From Anthonomus grandis grandis (lineage: Eukaryota; Arthropoda; Insecta; Coleoptera; Curculionidae), in contig NC_065564.1 of NCBI RefSeq assembly GCF_022605725.1, positions 7,728,698-7,792,697 of the forward strand: DNA of 64,000 nt. The letters are read 5' to 3'. Numbering within the stretch: the stretch's first letter is position 1; each line of letters begins with the position of its first letter. The position numbers and the translations under genes were made by a program. Under the pieces are notes generated by a model. That model was not told where the DNA came from. It saw only the letters and a list, made by a program, of their open reading frames with translations, and ran no database searches. Shown in pieces: positions 48,639 to 61,769 of this stretch.

Positions 48639-51536
48639 ACAATTACAAATTGTATAAAATATTTAGAAATATACATATATATAATTATATTAAGTTTAAA
48701 TAAACAAACTGTGTTATTAGATTAGATGTTAACGACGAAAGCAGCTGTCATTCATGCGTATTATTTTGGAAAACACTGATTTTTTGAAAACAATTTCTCA
48801 CTGGTAAGTTGTGTGGGGTGGGTGGGGGGGTAAGGGTAGGGTTAGTAAAAAACGTTATTTTTTGCAGAAAATAATTACGTAAGAAAAAAATTCCATTTTA
48901 AGATTAAAGGTATTAAAAAAATCTATAGTTTTTGTATCTATACTTTTATCACATAACCTTAAGGTTTTCGAGTAAAACGTGAAAAAAACATATTTTATTA
49001 TATTAAATATTTAATATATATTTTCTGCAAAAACATTGTTTTCCATAAACAAAACCCTTATCCCCCCCCCCACCCCAAACAATTTCCAAGCAAAAAATTC
49101 TTTTAAAAAATTACTGTTTTCCGTTCATAATATTTAATCTAATAGCACTGTTTTTGTATTAAATATTTATAAATATACATATATATCATTATATTAAATT
49201 TAAATAAACAAACTGTGTTATTAGATGAGATCTTAACAACAAAACCAGCTGTTACTCATGGGTACTATTTTGGAAAATAATGTTTTTTGCAAACAATTTC
49301 TTACTGGTAAGTTGTGTGGGGTGGGTGGGAGGGTAAGGGTAGGATTTATGAAAAACAGTTTTTTTGCAGAAAATAATTGCGTAAGAAAAAAATACCATTT
49401 TAAGAAGATCATAGATAATAAAAAAATCTATAGTTTCTGTATCTATACTTTTATCACATAATCTTAAGGTTTTCGAGTAAAACGTATAAAAACCCTATTT
49501 TATTATATTAAATATTAAATATATATTTTCTGCAAAAACATTGCTTTTTATCAACACAACCCTTATCCCCCACCCACCCCAAACATTTTCCCAGTAAAAA
49601 ATTCTCTTGAAAAATCACTGCATTTCGCCTAAAATATCCAATTTAATAGCACTGTTTTTGTATTAAATATTTATTAATATACATGATTATAATTATATCA
49701 AATTTAAACAAACAAACTGTGTTATCAGATGAGATGTTAACGACGAAAGCAGCTGTCATTCATGCGTATTATTTTGGAAAACACTGATTTTTTGAAAACA
49801 ATTTCTCACTGGTAAGTTGTGTGGGGTGGGTGGGGGGGTTAAGGGTAGGGTTAGTAAAAAACGTTATTTTTTGCAGAAAATAATTACGTAAGAAGAAAAT
49901 TCCATTTTAAGATTAAAGGTATTAAAAAAATCTATAGTTTTTGTATCTATACTTTTATCACCTAACCTTAAGGTTTTCGAGTAAAACGTGAAAAAAACAT
50001 ATTTTATTATATTAAATATTTAATATATATTTTCTGCAAAAACATTGTTTTCCATAAACAAAACCCTTATCCCCCCCCCCACCCCAAACAATTTCCAAGT
50101 AAAAAATTCTTTTAAAAAATTACTGTTTTCCGTTCATAATATTTAATCTAATAGCACTGTTTTTGTATTAAATATTTATAAATATACATATATATCATTA
50201 TATTAAATTTAAATAAACAAACTGTGTTATTAGATGAGATCTTAACAACAAAACCAGCTGTTACTCATGGGTACTATTTTGGAAAATAATGTTTTTTGCA
50301 AACAATTTCTTACTGGTAAGTTGTGTGGGGTGGGTGGGAGGGTAAGGGTAGGATTTATGAAAAACAGTTTTTTTGCAGAAAATAATTGCGTAAGAAAAAA
50401 ATACCATTTTAAGAAGATCATAGATAATAAAAAAATCTATAGTTTCTGTATCTATACTTTTATCACATAATCTTAAGGTTTTCGAGTAAAACGTATAAAA
50501 ACCCTATTTTATTATATTAAATATTAAATATATATTTTCTGCAAAAACATTGCTTTTTATCAACACAACCCTTATCCCCCACCCACCCCAAACATTTTCC
50601 CAGTAAAAAATTCTCTTGAAAAATCACTGCATTTCGCCTAAAATATCCAATTTAATAGCACTGTTTTTGTATTAAATATTTATTAATATACATGATTATA
50701 ATTATATCAAATTTAAACAAACAAACTGTGTTATCAGATGAGATGTTAACGACGAAAGCAGCTGTCATTCATGCGTATTATTTTGGAAAACACTGATTTT
50801 TTGAAAACAATTTCTCACTGGTAAGTTGTGTGGGGTGGGTGGGGGGTTAAGGGTAGGCTTAGTAAAAAACGTTATTTTTTGCAGAAAATAATTACGTAAG
50901 AAGAAAATTCCATTTTAAGATTAAAGGTATTAAAAAAATCTATAGTTTTTGTATCTATACTTTTATCACCTAACCTTAAGGTTTTCGAGTAAAACGTGAA
51001 AAAAAGATATTTTATTATATTAAATATTTAATATATATTTTCTGCAAAAACATTGTTTTCCATAAACAAAACCCTTACCCCCCCCCCCACCCACCCCAAA
51101 CAATTTCCCAGTAAAAAATTCTTTTAAAAAATCACTGTTTTCCGTCCATAATTTTTAATCTAATAGCACTGTTTTTGTATTAAATATTTATTAATATACC
51201 TATATATAATTATATTAAATTTAAATAAACAAACTGTGTTATTAAATGAGATATTAACAACAAAACCAGCTGTTGTTTATGGGTATTATTTTGGAAAATA
51301 GTGATTTTTTGAAAACAATTTTTTACTGGTAAGTTGTGTAGGGTGGGTGGGGGGTAAGGGTAGGATTAATGACAAACAGTTTTTTGCAGAAAATAACTGC
51401 GTAAGAAAAAAATGCCATTTTAAGATCATAGATAATAAAAAAATCTATAGTTTTTGTATCTATACTTTTATTACATAACCTTAAGGTTTTCGAGTAGAAC
51501 GTGAAAAAACCCTATTTTATTATATTAAATATTAAA
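48639..51536 (+). repeat. Satellite I tandem array, second part (~1,009-bp dimer)
   Basis: The landmark ggtaag falls at 49306, 49811, 50315, 50820 and 51329, about 505 bp apart. The segments at 49,258-49,461 and 50,267-50,470 encode identical 67-codon frames at a 1,009-bp offset, so the higher-order unit is a dimer. Each unit has G-run and C-run motifs about 230-250 bp apart. Confidence 0.92.
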
Positions 51537-51538
51537 TA

Positions 51539-52407
51539 CAGTAACCGTCTAAAGTTCCGCATAAATTCGATAAAAATTAGTGACATGATTTTTTGAGAAA
51601 ACGCTCGGACCCGTCGATTTTTCTTTTAAGTTGCGCATTATTTCACATAAATTTTTTTATACAGGGTAGAACAAAAAAAAGATATGACGTCATCGGCCAT
51701 TTTTTTAAAAGGAATGCTATATTTTTCATTGCATTTATGAAATATAGGCGAAATTTCAAGCAAGTTTCCTATAACACATCTTATCTGAAAACTCAACTGT
51801 TTCAGAAATGTTTACATTTAAATAACAAGAAAAGAAATAAGTACGTCTATTTACAAATTAACGTAAAATCGAGGATAAAAATAATGTTATAAACACTGCC
51901 AATTGTTTCTATTTCCATGGTTGCACTTGTAAAGAATCTCCATTTTCGAATGTCACTGTCAGTTCGAAAATTAATAGTTTTTATCAGAATAAATTATGGC
52001 TAATTTAACGGAAACCGAACTAATTGAAATTTTGATGATGCTAGGATACGGGGATCGAGTGCGCACGCAAAAAGAAGTAAGTGAACTGTTTAATGCCAAA
52101 TACCCAAACCATCCTATTTCTCAGTCAACAGTTAGTAGAATAAAGCACAAATTCATAACTTCAGGTCATGTTAGGGATTTGCCAAAAATTTCTGAAGAAA
52201 CAAAATTAAACGTTCTGCTCTCCGTCGAAGAAAATCCAAACCATGCAACTTCACAAATTTAAGTTGATAATAATATAGCCGGACGTCAGTAAGACGTATC
52301 TTAAAAGCAAATGAATACCACCCTTATAAAATTAGACTAATACACGAATTAAATAAGGACGATCCTGATCGAAGAAACCAATTTTGCGAGCAAATGATGA
52401 ACAATTG
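51539..52407 (+). mobile_element. Truncated mariner/Tc1-superfamily element inside satellite I
   Basis: The left end CAGTAACCGTC begins right after TA in the satellite. The right part is lost: the satellite resumes near 52,408 after a deletion of about 15 satellite bases, without a matching terminal repeat. It contains a 5' non-coding stretch of about 450 bp and a broken transposase. Confidence 0.7.
51996..52407 (+). pseudogene. Transposase N-terminal fragment (HTH), frameshifted
   Basis: The first 88 codons (51,996-52,261) encode an N-terminal helix-turn-helix region of the kind seen in insect mariner/IS630-type transposases. Visible features are RTQKEVSELFNAKYP, then the recognition-helix-like QSTVSRIKHKF, then HVRDLPK. 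The frame stops at TAA (52,259-52,261). Related sequence continues in another frame from about 52,280, including SVRRILKAN and HPYKIRLIHELNKDD. It is cut at the satellite junction before any DDE/D catalytic segment, so it cannot be functional. The family is recognised from memory of similar insect proteins. Confidence 0.8.
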
Positions 52408-52790
52408 CATAACATTGTTTTTTCTCAACACAACCCTTACCCCCCCACCCACCCCAAACATTTTCCCAATAAAAAATTCTTTTGAAAAATCACTGTATTT
52501 TGTTTAAAATATCCAATCTAATAGCACTGTTTTTGTATAAAATATTTATAAATATACATAATTATATATAATTATGTTAAATTTAAATAAACAAACTCTG
52601 TTATAAAATTAGATATTAACGACGAAACCAGCGGTTATTCATGCGTTTTATTTTGGAAAACGGTGATTTTTGAAAACAATTTCTTACTGGTAAGTTGTGT
52701 GGGATGGGTGGGGGGGTAAGAGTAGGGTTAATAAAAAACGTTTTTTTTTTGCAGAAAATAATTGCCCGAGAAAAAAATGCTTTTTAAGAA
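52408..52790 (+). repeat. Satellite I, last unit
   Basis: Resumes within a unit at acattgttttttctcaacac. It has the C-run near 52,438 and the G-run near 52,697, and ends near 52,790. Confidence 0.85.
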
Positions 52791-54060
52791 AATTATACGC
52801 ATTTTAAAAACGTCTTTAAATAGTATACAATATATCATACTTAAGCGTCTAACTTTATGAAATAATGAATGTATAATATTAAATTTATCAACGTATATCA
52901 CGCGGACAGTTTATCTGATATCTATAGTTGAAAAACAATAAAAAATGTACATCTGGTGTACACCAAAAATAAACGTTTATTTAACTATCGTTCATTTAAC
53001 TTGGGTGCTATTATATAATATAAAAAAAAATATATATAACTAGAACAAAAAAACGGTACGAATATTTAAAAATTAAAAAATCATTGTTGTATTTTTTTAC
53101 TTCTATAAAAATGCCAAAAAAAGCCATGAATATCTGTCATTAAAAGATCACTGTTTAGATAATTAAATTAAATAATAATAATTATAATTTTAATAATTAA
53201 TTTAATAAATCAATTATTACCTTTAAAACACTGCTAAGCTATTTCAGTCATTTTAAACTCGACAAAGAAGGTTTTATTATTTTTAACTTATTCAACATCT
53301 ATAAACCGTTAAGTTAAACCTTACGTACCTCATTAAAAGTCCCTGAAGATGATGACTCAGTAAGGCAATCGAAACGTCGACATCTCGACCTTAAAAACGA
53401 AAAAAAAAATCCACCATTAATTGTGATTTAATTTTAATGGAGATCACGTTTTATTAGCAAGGGGGGGAACTCACTTTATTTTTATGAAGAAGTGAAAACG
53501 TGAGGGAGACTTCGCATCCCCATAGTGCCCTTTCGGGAAAATAACCCTCAATTAAGGGTTGTTTTAAATAATAATAATAATGAATATGGAATAATTAAAA
53601 ATAATTGTTCGGTTCAATATGGGCACTTTTACATGAAAACAAATACGTGGAACTGCTGTTGTTTCGTTTTCTGTTTTTACCGGCCATTTTCAATGGAAAA
53701 TATTAATTTATGCGTTATTGTATTCCGAAATATTGCATGAAACTTCATGGAGAAAACATGCTCGGATTTATATAACATTTTTATATAGAAAATAAAAATA
53801 TAAAAATATTCACGGGTGTCACTTCCATTACAGTTCGAATTTCCTTATTTAGTTTAAAAAGAAACGTTAAATTTAGCTTATGGGGCGAAAAGAAAAGAAA
53901 AATTGAAAAATATCTGGCAGTAGCAAGCAGGAAATTGCATATCAGGTGATGAATTACGTCACGCTGACGTCACTTTTTTGTAACTATTTGAAAACATACA
54001 AAAAAACAACCTGGATCATAAACGTCCTAAAAAACAGTGAAAGACTGATGTATGACTGAC
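52791..54060. other. Unique AT-rich region
   Basis: No supported gene. It contains a hammerhead-core-like motif at 53,343-53,378 and a G-run near 53,461. A single TGACGTCA lies near 53,963. A 71-codon plus frame at 53,525-53,740 has no recognisable domain. Confidence 0.5.
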
Positions 54061-56565
54061 TATCAAGATGCTAAGTAACTAGCACTCAGACGGGGATGAA
54101 ATCCGAAAAATGCCTTTATCGTTTTCAGTCATGGTTCTATGGTGAATACTATTAGAATGAAGGTCGTAGACTGAGTTAAGACCTATCAAGAACCGTTTAA
54201 ACCAGTTTGATCAAGTGAATAGCTTATGAGATACACTGGTTCAAAGTTTCGCAGAGTCCTCCAAGAGCCCCAAGCGTCGACCTGAGAAACTATCGTTGAT
54301 AACTCTTGATCTAGAAAAGCTAGCAACATGAAATAAATTTTATTTGCTAGACAATAACATACCTCATAGAGAAGCTTTTAATAATTTTTGCTATAGAACC
54401 ATTACCAACAGAGATATCTTGCTGGATAGATCCAAGCTCCCCTTAAAGGGGAATGAAATATTATAAATGCTTTTATCTCTTTTAGTCATGGTTTTATAGT
54501 GAACACTATCAAAATCAAAGTTATAGATCTAGCTAAGTTCTACCAAGAACCGTTTAAATCAATTTGATCAAATAAATAGTTTAAGAGATACACTGCTTCA
54601 AAGTTTGGTAGACTTCCCCAGGAGCCCCAAGCGTCGACCTAAGGAACTTTTGTTGATAACTCGTGATCGACAATAGCTAGCAACACAAAACAAATTTTAT
54701 TGGATAAATCATGATGCGTCCTATAGAAAAGCTTTTTATAACTTTTGCTGTAAAACTATTACCAACGGAGATATCCAGCTGGAAATGTCCAAGCCCCACA
54801 CAGACGGGGATGAAATCCGAAAAATGCGTTTATCTCTTTCAGTCATGGTTCTATAAAAAATACTATTAGAATCAAAGTTGTAGACTGAGTTAAGACCTAT
54901 GAAACACCGTTTAAATCATTTTGATCAAATGAATAGTTTATGAGATACGCTGCTACAAAGTTTGGTAGACTCCCCCAGGAGCTTCAAGCGTCGACCTAAG
55001 GAAATTTCGTTGATAACTCGTGATCTACAATAGCTAGCAACACAAAACAAACTCTATTTAATAAATCATGATGCGTTCTATAGAAAAGCTTTTTATGACT
55101 TTTGCTGTAAAACTATTACCAACGAAGATATCCAGCTAGAAAGGTCCAAGCCCCACTCAGATGGGGATGAAATCCGAAAAATGCGTTTAACTCGTTCAGT
55201 TATGGTTTTATAAAAAATTAAAATGAAAGTTATAGACTGAGTTAAGATCTATCAAGCACCGTTTAAATCATTTTGATCAAATGAATAGTTTATGAGATGC
55301 ACTGGTTCAAAGTTTCGTAGGGTCCTCCAAGAGCCCCAAGCGTCGACCTGAGAAAGTATCATTGATAACTCTTGATCTGCAAAAGCTAGCAACATGAAAT
55401 AAATTTTATTTGCTAGACAATGACATGCCCCATAGAGAAGCTTTTAATAATTTTTGCTATAGAACCATTACCAACAGAGATATCTTGCTGAATAGGTCCA
55501 AGCTCTCCTTAAAGGAGAATGAAATATTATAAATGCTTTTATCTCTTTTAGTCATGGTTCTATAGTGAACACTATTTAAAGCAAAGTTATAGATCTATCT
55601 AAGTTCTACTAAGAACCATTTAAACCGTTTTGATCAAATGCATAGTTTATGAGATATACTGCTCCAAAATCTGGTAGACTCCCCTAAAAGACCCAAGCGT
55701 CAACCTGAGAAACTTTCATTAATAAATCGTGATCAACAATAGTTAGCAACAAAAAACAAACTTTATTGGATAAATCATAATGTGTTCTATAGAAAAGCTT
55801 TTTATGACTTTTGCTGTAGAACTATTACCAACGAAGATATTCAGCTGGAAAGATCCAAGATCCATTCAGATGGGGATGAAATCCGAAAAATGCGTTTAAC
55901 TCCTTCAATTATGGTTTTATAAAAATACTATTAGAATGAAAGTTGTAGACTGAGTTAAGACCTATCGAGCAACATTTAAACCATTTTGATCAAATAAATA
56001 GTTTATGAGATACACTGGCTCAAAGTTCCGTAGGGTCCTCCAAGAGCCCCAAGCATCGACCTAAGGAAATTTCATTGATAACTCGTGATCTACAATAGCT
56101 AGCAACATAAAACAAACTTTATTCGATAACTAATAATATATTCTACAGAAATGTTATTAATGACTTCTGGTGTAGGACCATTATAAACAGAGATATCTAG
56201 CTGGATAGGTCCAAGCCTCCCTTGAAGGCGGATAAAATTCAAAAAAGCGTTTATCTCCTTTAGAGATGGTTCTACAGTAGATACTATTATAATAAAAGTT
56301 ACAGATCGAGTTAAGATCTATCAAATACCGTTTAAATCAATTTGATCAAATGAATGGTTTAAGAGATACACTGCTCCAAAGTTTGGTAGACTTCCCCAGG
56401 AGCCCCAAGCGTCAACCTATGGAACTTTCATTGATAACTCTTGATCTACAATAGCTAGCAGCATAAAATAAACTTTATTCGATAAATCATAATATGTTTT
56501 AAAGAAAAGTTATCTGTGACTTTTACTGTAGTACCATTACCAATAGAGATATCTAGCGCGAAAGA
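54061..56565 (+). repeat. Satellite J tandem array (~355-bp unit)
   Basis: The landmark caagcgtcga (or close variants) occurs at 54271, 54628, 54985 and 55337, with a 352-357-bp period. About seven units. Other landmarks are gatcaaatgaatagtttatgag and attaccaac-gagatat. Confidence 0.9.
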
Positions 56566-57800
56566 TCGGGATTAGATCAACTGAGCAATTGAAAAATTAG
56601 GCACAATAGGGCAACAATGTTTTTTACGTTGACACTCTCTATTCCTCTTTATTACATACAATCCTAGGGCGTGGTCTATATTTTGTCTCTTCTGACTTGG
56701 ACTACCTAAGTACAACCTTAACTGCTTGACAGAAATGAAGGATGAGCTTCCCAATAAAAAAGAAAAGGATGAACTTTGATCAGCATCATCAGCTTGCCAT
56801 TTATTTGCTTATACAGAGCATAAAGGCATATGAATAATATTCCCATTAATTAAAATCCCTCTTAATTACTGAAGGGGGAGGGGTTTTATTACTCCCTCCA
56901 ACCCTTAAGAGACCGAAAAGAGACGATATTAATTTGCCAAAATCCCTCATGTTGACTAAAGGGAGACGAGGGATTTTATTTGGTAAGTGGGAGGGGATTT
57001 TACCGCCCTTTTTCCGGCTTATTTTAAAAATAAATGAACACACATCAATTCTTCTCTCGAAAAATCCCCGGGGAACGTATACAGGAGACATTTTTAATGC
57101 TCAGCAGGTAATGGGATGCCGGGGTTTAAAAATTTGGAAACGCCACCAGGGGTCGTTTGTCTTCTTGGAGTTTCTCAGGGGCGTGAGTTATGGCCTAAGA
57201 AATACTGATAAATGGGGTGTTTTATTAGGGTAGTAACCAGGTTTGGATCGTAATGGAGTGTAGCGGGGTAAATAATTAAAAATTGTTGTCAGCGTGGATC
57301 TTTTTTATAACCAACATCTTCTTTTTACCATTTATATGACAAACGTCTTATATCAGCGACCCTTTCTTTGTTCAATCAACTTAAAAAATTTCTTTCTCAT
57401 TTTTTTTTATAAAAAGGTTGTTCGTTTCGTCCTTTTCTCACCTTAATAAGGCCTCTAGTTGGCTCATTTATTAGCGCCACCCCATTTGATTTTCAGTCAC
57501 TCCGAATGAATCAATCCGATCTTTTATTAGGAACCCCTAGTATTTCTCACTTTTTTTTCTGCTACTCGCAAATAAGGCGCAATAACGAGTCGATATTTTT
57601 AGGACGTGATTTTTCCCGACTTGATAAGGCTTTGTGCGCAAATTGGATCCTGGATATTTCATTTCGCCGTTAAATATGCCTCTGGAAATGCGAGTTTTTC
57701 TTTTCTTAAAGAAGTTATTTGTAGCCATTTGAATTATGCTGCTTTGATTTGCTATATTTTTGTTTATTCTTAGTTCGCTTTCAAGATTGGGATTTTATTT
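56566..57800. other. Unique island between opposed J arrays
   Basis: Non-satellite DNA, partly GC-richer (56,860-57,240). The plus frame at 56,934-57,233 (99 codons) and the minus frame at 56,846-57,091 overlap and neither has a domain I recognise. The stretch at about 57,460-57,560 recurs inverted at 62,805-62,925. Confidence 0.5.
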
Positions 57801-58330
57801 ATATTTAAAGTTTGTTTCATGTTACTAGCTTTTGTAGATCACGAGTTATCAACAAAAGCTCCTTAGGTCGACGCTTGGGGCTCCTGAGGAAATCTGCCAA
57901 ACTTTGGAGCAGTGTATCTTATAAACTATTCACTTGATCAAAATGACTTAAACGGTTTTTGGTAGATCATAACTCGAAGTACAATTTTGATTCTAGTAGT
58001 GTTTACTGTAGAATCATTACCAAACGAAATAAACGCATTTTTCGTATTTCATCCCCCTCTAAGGAGAGATTGGATTTTTCAGCTAGAGATCTCAATTGGT
58101 AATGGTTCTATAGCAAAAGTCATATAAACCTTTTCTATAGATCACATTACGATCTACTAAACAAAGTTTGTTTTATGTATTTAGTTACGGTAGTTCAAGA
58201 GTTATCAATGAAAATTTCTCAGGTCGATGCTTGGGGCTCCTGAGGGAGTCTACCAAAGTTTGGACCATTGTATCTCATAAACTATTCACTTGATCAAAAT
58301 AATTTAAACAGTGCTTGGTAGATCTTAACT
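57801..58330 (-). repeat. Satellite J, minus orientation
   Basis: About one and a half units with the reverse-complement landmarks ggtcgacgcttggggctcct and actattcacttgatcaaa. With 54,061-56,565 it encloses the island at 56.6-57.8 kb. Confidence 0.88.
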
Positions 58331-58560
58331 TAATATTTAAATCCCTTGTCAATTTTTTTAAATGCTCATATTTTCTTCCTTTTGTAAACAGAATCCTCTA
58401 TGATCTACGTATACTATTATATATACATATGTATACTACTTCTTTTTAATAAATATACTTTGATCATATACGATTGCTAAATATACCAAAACCAAAAATT
58501 TACTAAAAAATCATTGAATAAGTATATATTTAATGATTATATTATATGATGTATTGCTTA
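58331..58560. other. AT-rich spacer between J and K
   Basis: Low-complexity AT-rich sequence with an alternating TA/TATG stretch near 58,408-58,440. Nothing further is seen. Confidence 0.5.
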
Positions 58561-61500
58561 GGTGGTGGCAACTAGCCAATGCCTGCAAAAACGTCCATAA
58601 AAGTTCTTTTAGTGCACAGATTTGTTTGTTTTATTTAAGAAGACATTAGAAAAAAAGGAAGCAGCGTAAGAAGTAAAAACTAAAAAAATTACATAAGTAG
58701 AAGCGAAGTTATGACACAGTTTACGCCAGAACGAAAGATCCACGTGGCAACTACCCAATGTCTTCAAAAATATCCATAAAAATCGTTCGAGTGCACGGAT
58801 TTGTTTGTTTCTTTCAGCAAAATGTTAAAAAGAGACAACCGCAGCTTAGGAAGTAAAAACTAAAGAAATTCAATAAGTAGAACCAAAGTTATGACACAGT
58901 TTACCCCAGAACGAAAGATCCACGTGGCAACTACCCAATGCCCTCAAAAATATCCGTAAAAATCCTTCTAGTGCACGGATTTGTTTGTTTATTTAACAAA
59001 TTGTTAAAAAGAGACAAGAACAGCTTAAGAAGTAAAAACTAAAGAAATCCAATGAGTAGAAACAAAGTTCTGACACAGTTTACCCCAGAACGAAAGATCC
59101 ACGTGGCAATTACCCAGTGCCCTGAAAAATGTCTGTAAAAATCCTTCTAGTGCACGGATTTGTTTGTTTCTTTTAACAAAATATTAAAAAGAGACAACAG
59201 TAGCTTAAGAAGTAACAGCTAAAGAAATCCAATGAGTAGAAGCAAAGTTATGACATAGTTTACTTCAGAACAAAAGATCCACGTGGTAACTACCCAGTGC
59301 CTTCAAATATGTCCATAAAAATTCTTCTAGTGCACGGATTTTTTTGTTTCTTTTAACAAAATGTTAAAAAGAGACAACAGCAGCTTAAGAAGTAGAAACT
59401 AAAGAAATCCAATAAGTAGAAACAACGCCATGACACAGTTTACTCCAGAAAGTAAATGTCCAGGTGGCAACTACCCAATGCCCTCAAAAATTTCCGTACA
59501 AATCCTTCTAGTGCACGGATTCGTTTGTTTCTTTTAACAAAATATTAAAAAGAGACAACAGCAGCTTAAGAAGTAGAAACTAAAGAAATCGAATGAGTAG
59601 AAACAAAGTTCTGACACAGTTTACACCAGAACGAAAGATCCACGTCGCAACTACCCAGTGACTACAAAAATATCCATAAAAATCCTTCTAGTGCACGGAT
59701 TCGTTTGTTTCTTTTAACAAAATATTAAAAAGAGACAACAGCAGCTTAAGAAGTAGAAACCAAAGAAATACAATAAGTAGAAACAAAGTTCTGACACAGT
59801 TTACCCCAGAACAAAAGATCCACGTGGCAACTACCCAGTGACTACAAAAATATCCATAAAAATCCTTCTAGTGCACGGATTCGTTTGTTTCTTTTAACAA
59901 AATATTAAAAAGAGACAACAGCAGCTTAAGAAGTAGAAACTAAAGAAATCGAATGAGTAAAAACAAAGTTCTGACACAGTTTACCCCAGAACGAAAGATC
60001 CACGTCGCAACTATCCAGTGACTACAAAAATATCCATAAAAATCCTTCTAGTGCACGGATTCGTTTGTTTCTTTTAACAAAATATTAAAAAGAGACAACA
60101 GCAGCTTAAGAAGTAGAAACCAAAGAAATACAATAAGTAGAAACAAAGTTCTGACACAGTTTACCCCAGAACGAAAGATCCACGTGGCAACTACCCAGTG
60201 ACTACAAAAATATCCATAAAAATCCTTCTAGTGCACGGATTCGTTTGTTTCTTTTAACAGAATATTAAAAAGAGACAGCAGTAGCCTTACAAGTAACAGC
60301 TAAAGAAATTCAATCAGTAGAAGCAAAGGTATGACATAGTTTACCTTAGAACAAAAGATCCACGTGGTAACTACCCAGTGCCTTCAAAAATATCCATAAA
60401 AATCGTTCTAGTGCACGGATTCTTTTGTTTCTTTTAACAGAATATTAAAAAGAGACAACAGTAGCTTAAGAAGTAACAGCTAAAGAAATCCAATGAGTAG
60501 GAGCAAAGTTATGACATAGTTTACCCCAGAACAAAAGATCCACGTGGCAACTACCCAGTGACTACAAAAATATCCATAAAAATCCTTCTAGTGCACGGAT
60601 TCGTTTGTTTCTTTTAACAAAATATTAAAAAGAGACAACAGCAGCTTAAGAAGTAGAAACTAAAGAAATCGAATGAGTAAAAACAAAGTTCTGACACAGT
60701 TTACCCCAGAACGAAAGATCCACGTCGCAACTATCCAGTGACTACAAAAATATCCATAAAAATCCTTCTAGTGCACGGATTCGTTTGTTTCTTTTAACAA
60801 AATATTAAAAAGAGACAACAGCAGCTTAAGAAGTAGAAACCAAAGAAATACAATAAGTAGAAACAAAGTTCTGACACAGTTTACCCCAGAACAAAAGATC
60901 CACGTGGCAACTACCCAGTGACTACAAAAATATCCATAAAAATCCTTCTAGTGCACGGATTCGTTTGTTTCTTTTAACAAAATATTAAAAAGAGACAACA
61001 GCAGCTTAAGAAGTAGAAACCAAAGAAATACAATAAGTAGAAACAAAGTTCTGACACAGTTTACCCCAGAACGAAAGATCCACGTGGCAACTACCCAGTG
61101 ACTACAAAAATATCCATAAAAATCCTTCTAGTGCACGGATTCGTTTGTTTCTTTTAACAGAATATTAAAAAGAGACAGCAGTAGCCTTACAAGTAACAGC
61201 TAAAGAAATTCAATCAGTAGAAGCAAAGGTATGACATAGTTTACCTTAGAACAAAAGATCCACGTGGTAACTACCCAGTGCCTTCAAAAATATCCATAAA
61301 AATCGTTCTAGTGCACGGATTCTTTTGTTTCTTTTAACAGAATATTAAAAAGAGACAACAGTAGCTTAACAAGTAACAGCTAAAGAAATTCAATCAGTAG
61401 AAGCAAAGGTATGACATAGTTTACCTCAGAACAAAAGATCCACGTGGCAACTACCCAGTGACTACAAAAATATCCATAAAAATCCTTCTAGTGCACGGAT

Positions 61501-61769
61501 TCGTTTGTTTCTTTTAACAGAATATTAAAAAGAGACAACAATAGCTTAAAAAGTAAAAACTGAAGAAATCCAATGAGTAGAACCAAAGTTATGACACAGT
61601 TTACCCCAGAACTAAAGATCCACGTGGCAACTACCCAATGTCTTCAAAAATATCCGTAAAAATCGTTCGAGTGCACGGATTTGTTTGTTTCTTTTAACAA
61701 AATGTTAAAAAGAGACAACCGCAGCTTAAGAAGTAAAAAACTAAAGAAATCCGATAAGTAGAACCAAAG

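Noticed and set aside
56846..57233. Overlapping frames on both strands in the island between J arrays
   Set aside because: Opposite-strand overlap in a GC-richer stretch produces frames by chance. Neither has a recognisable motif.
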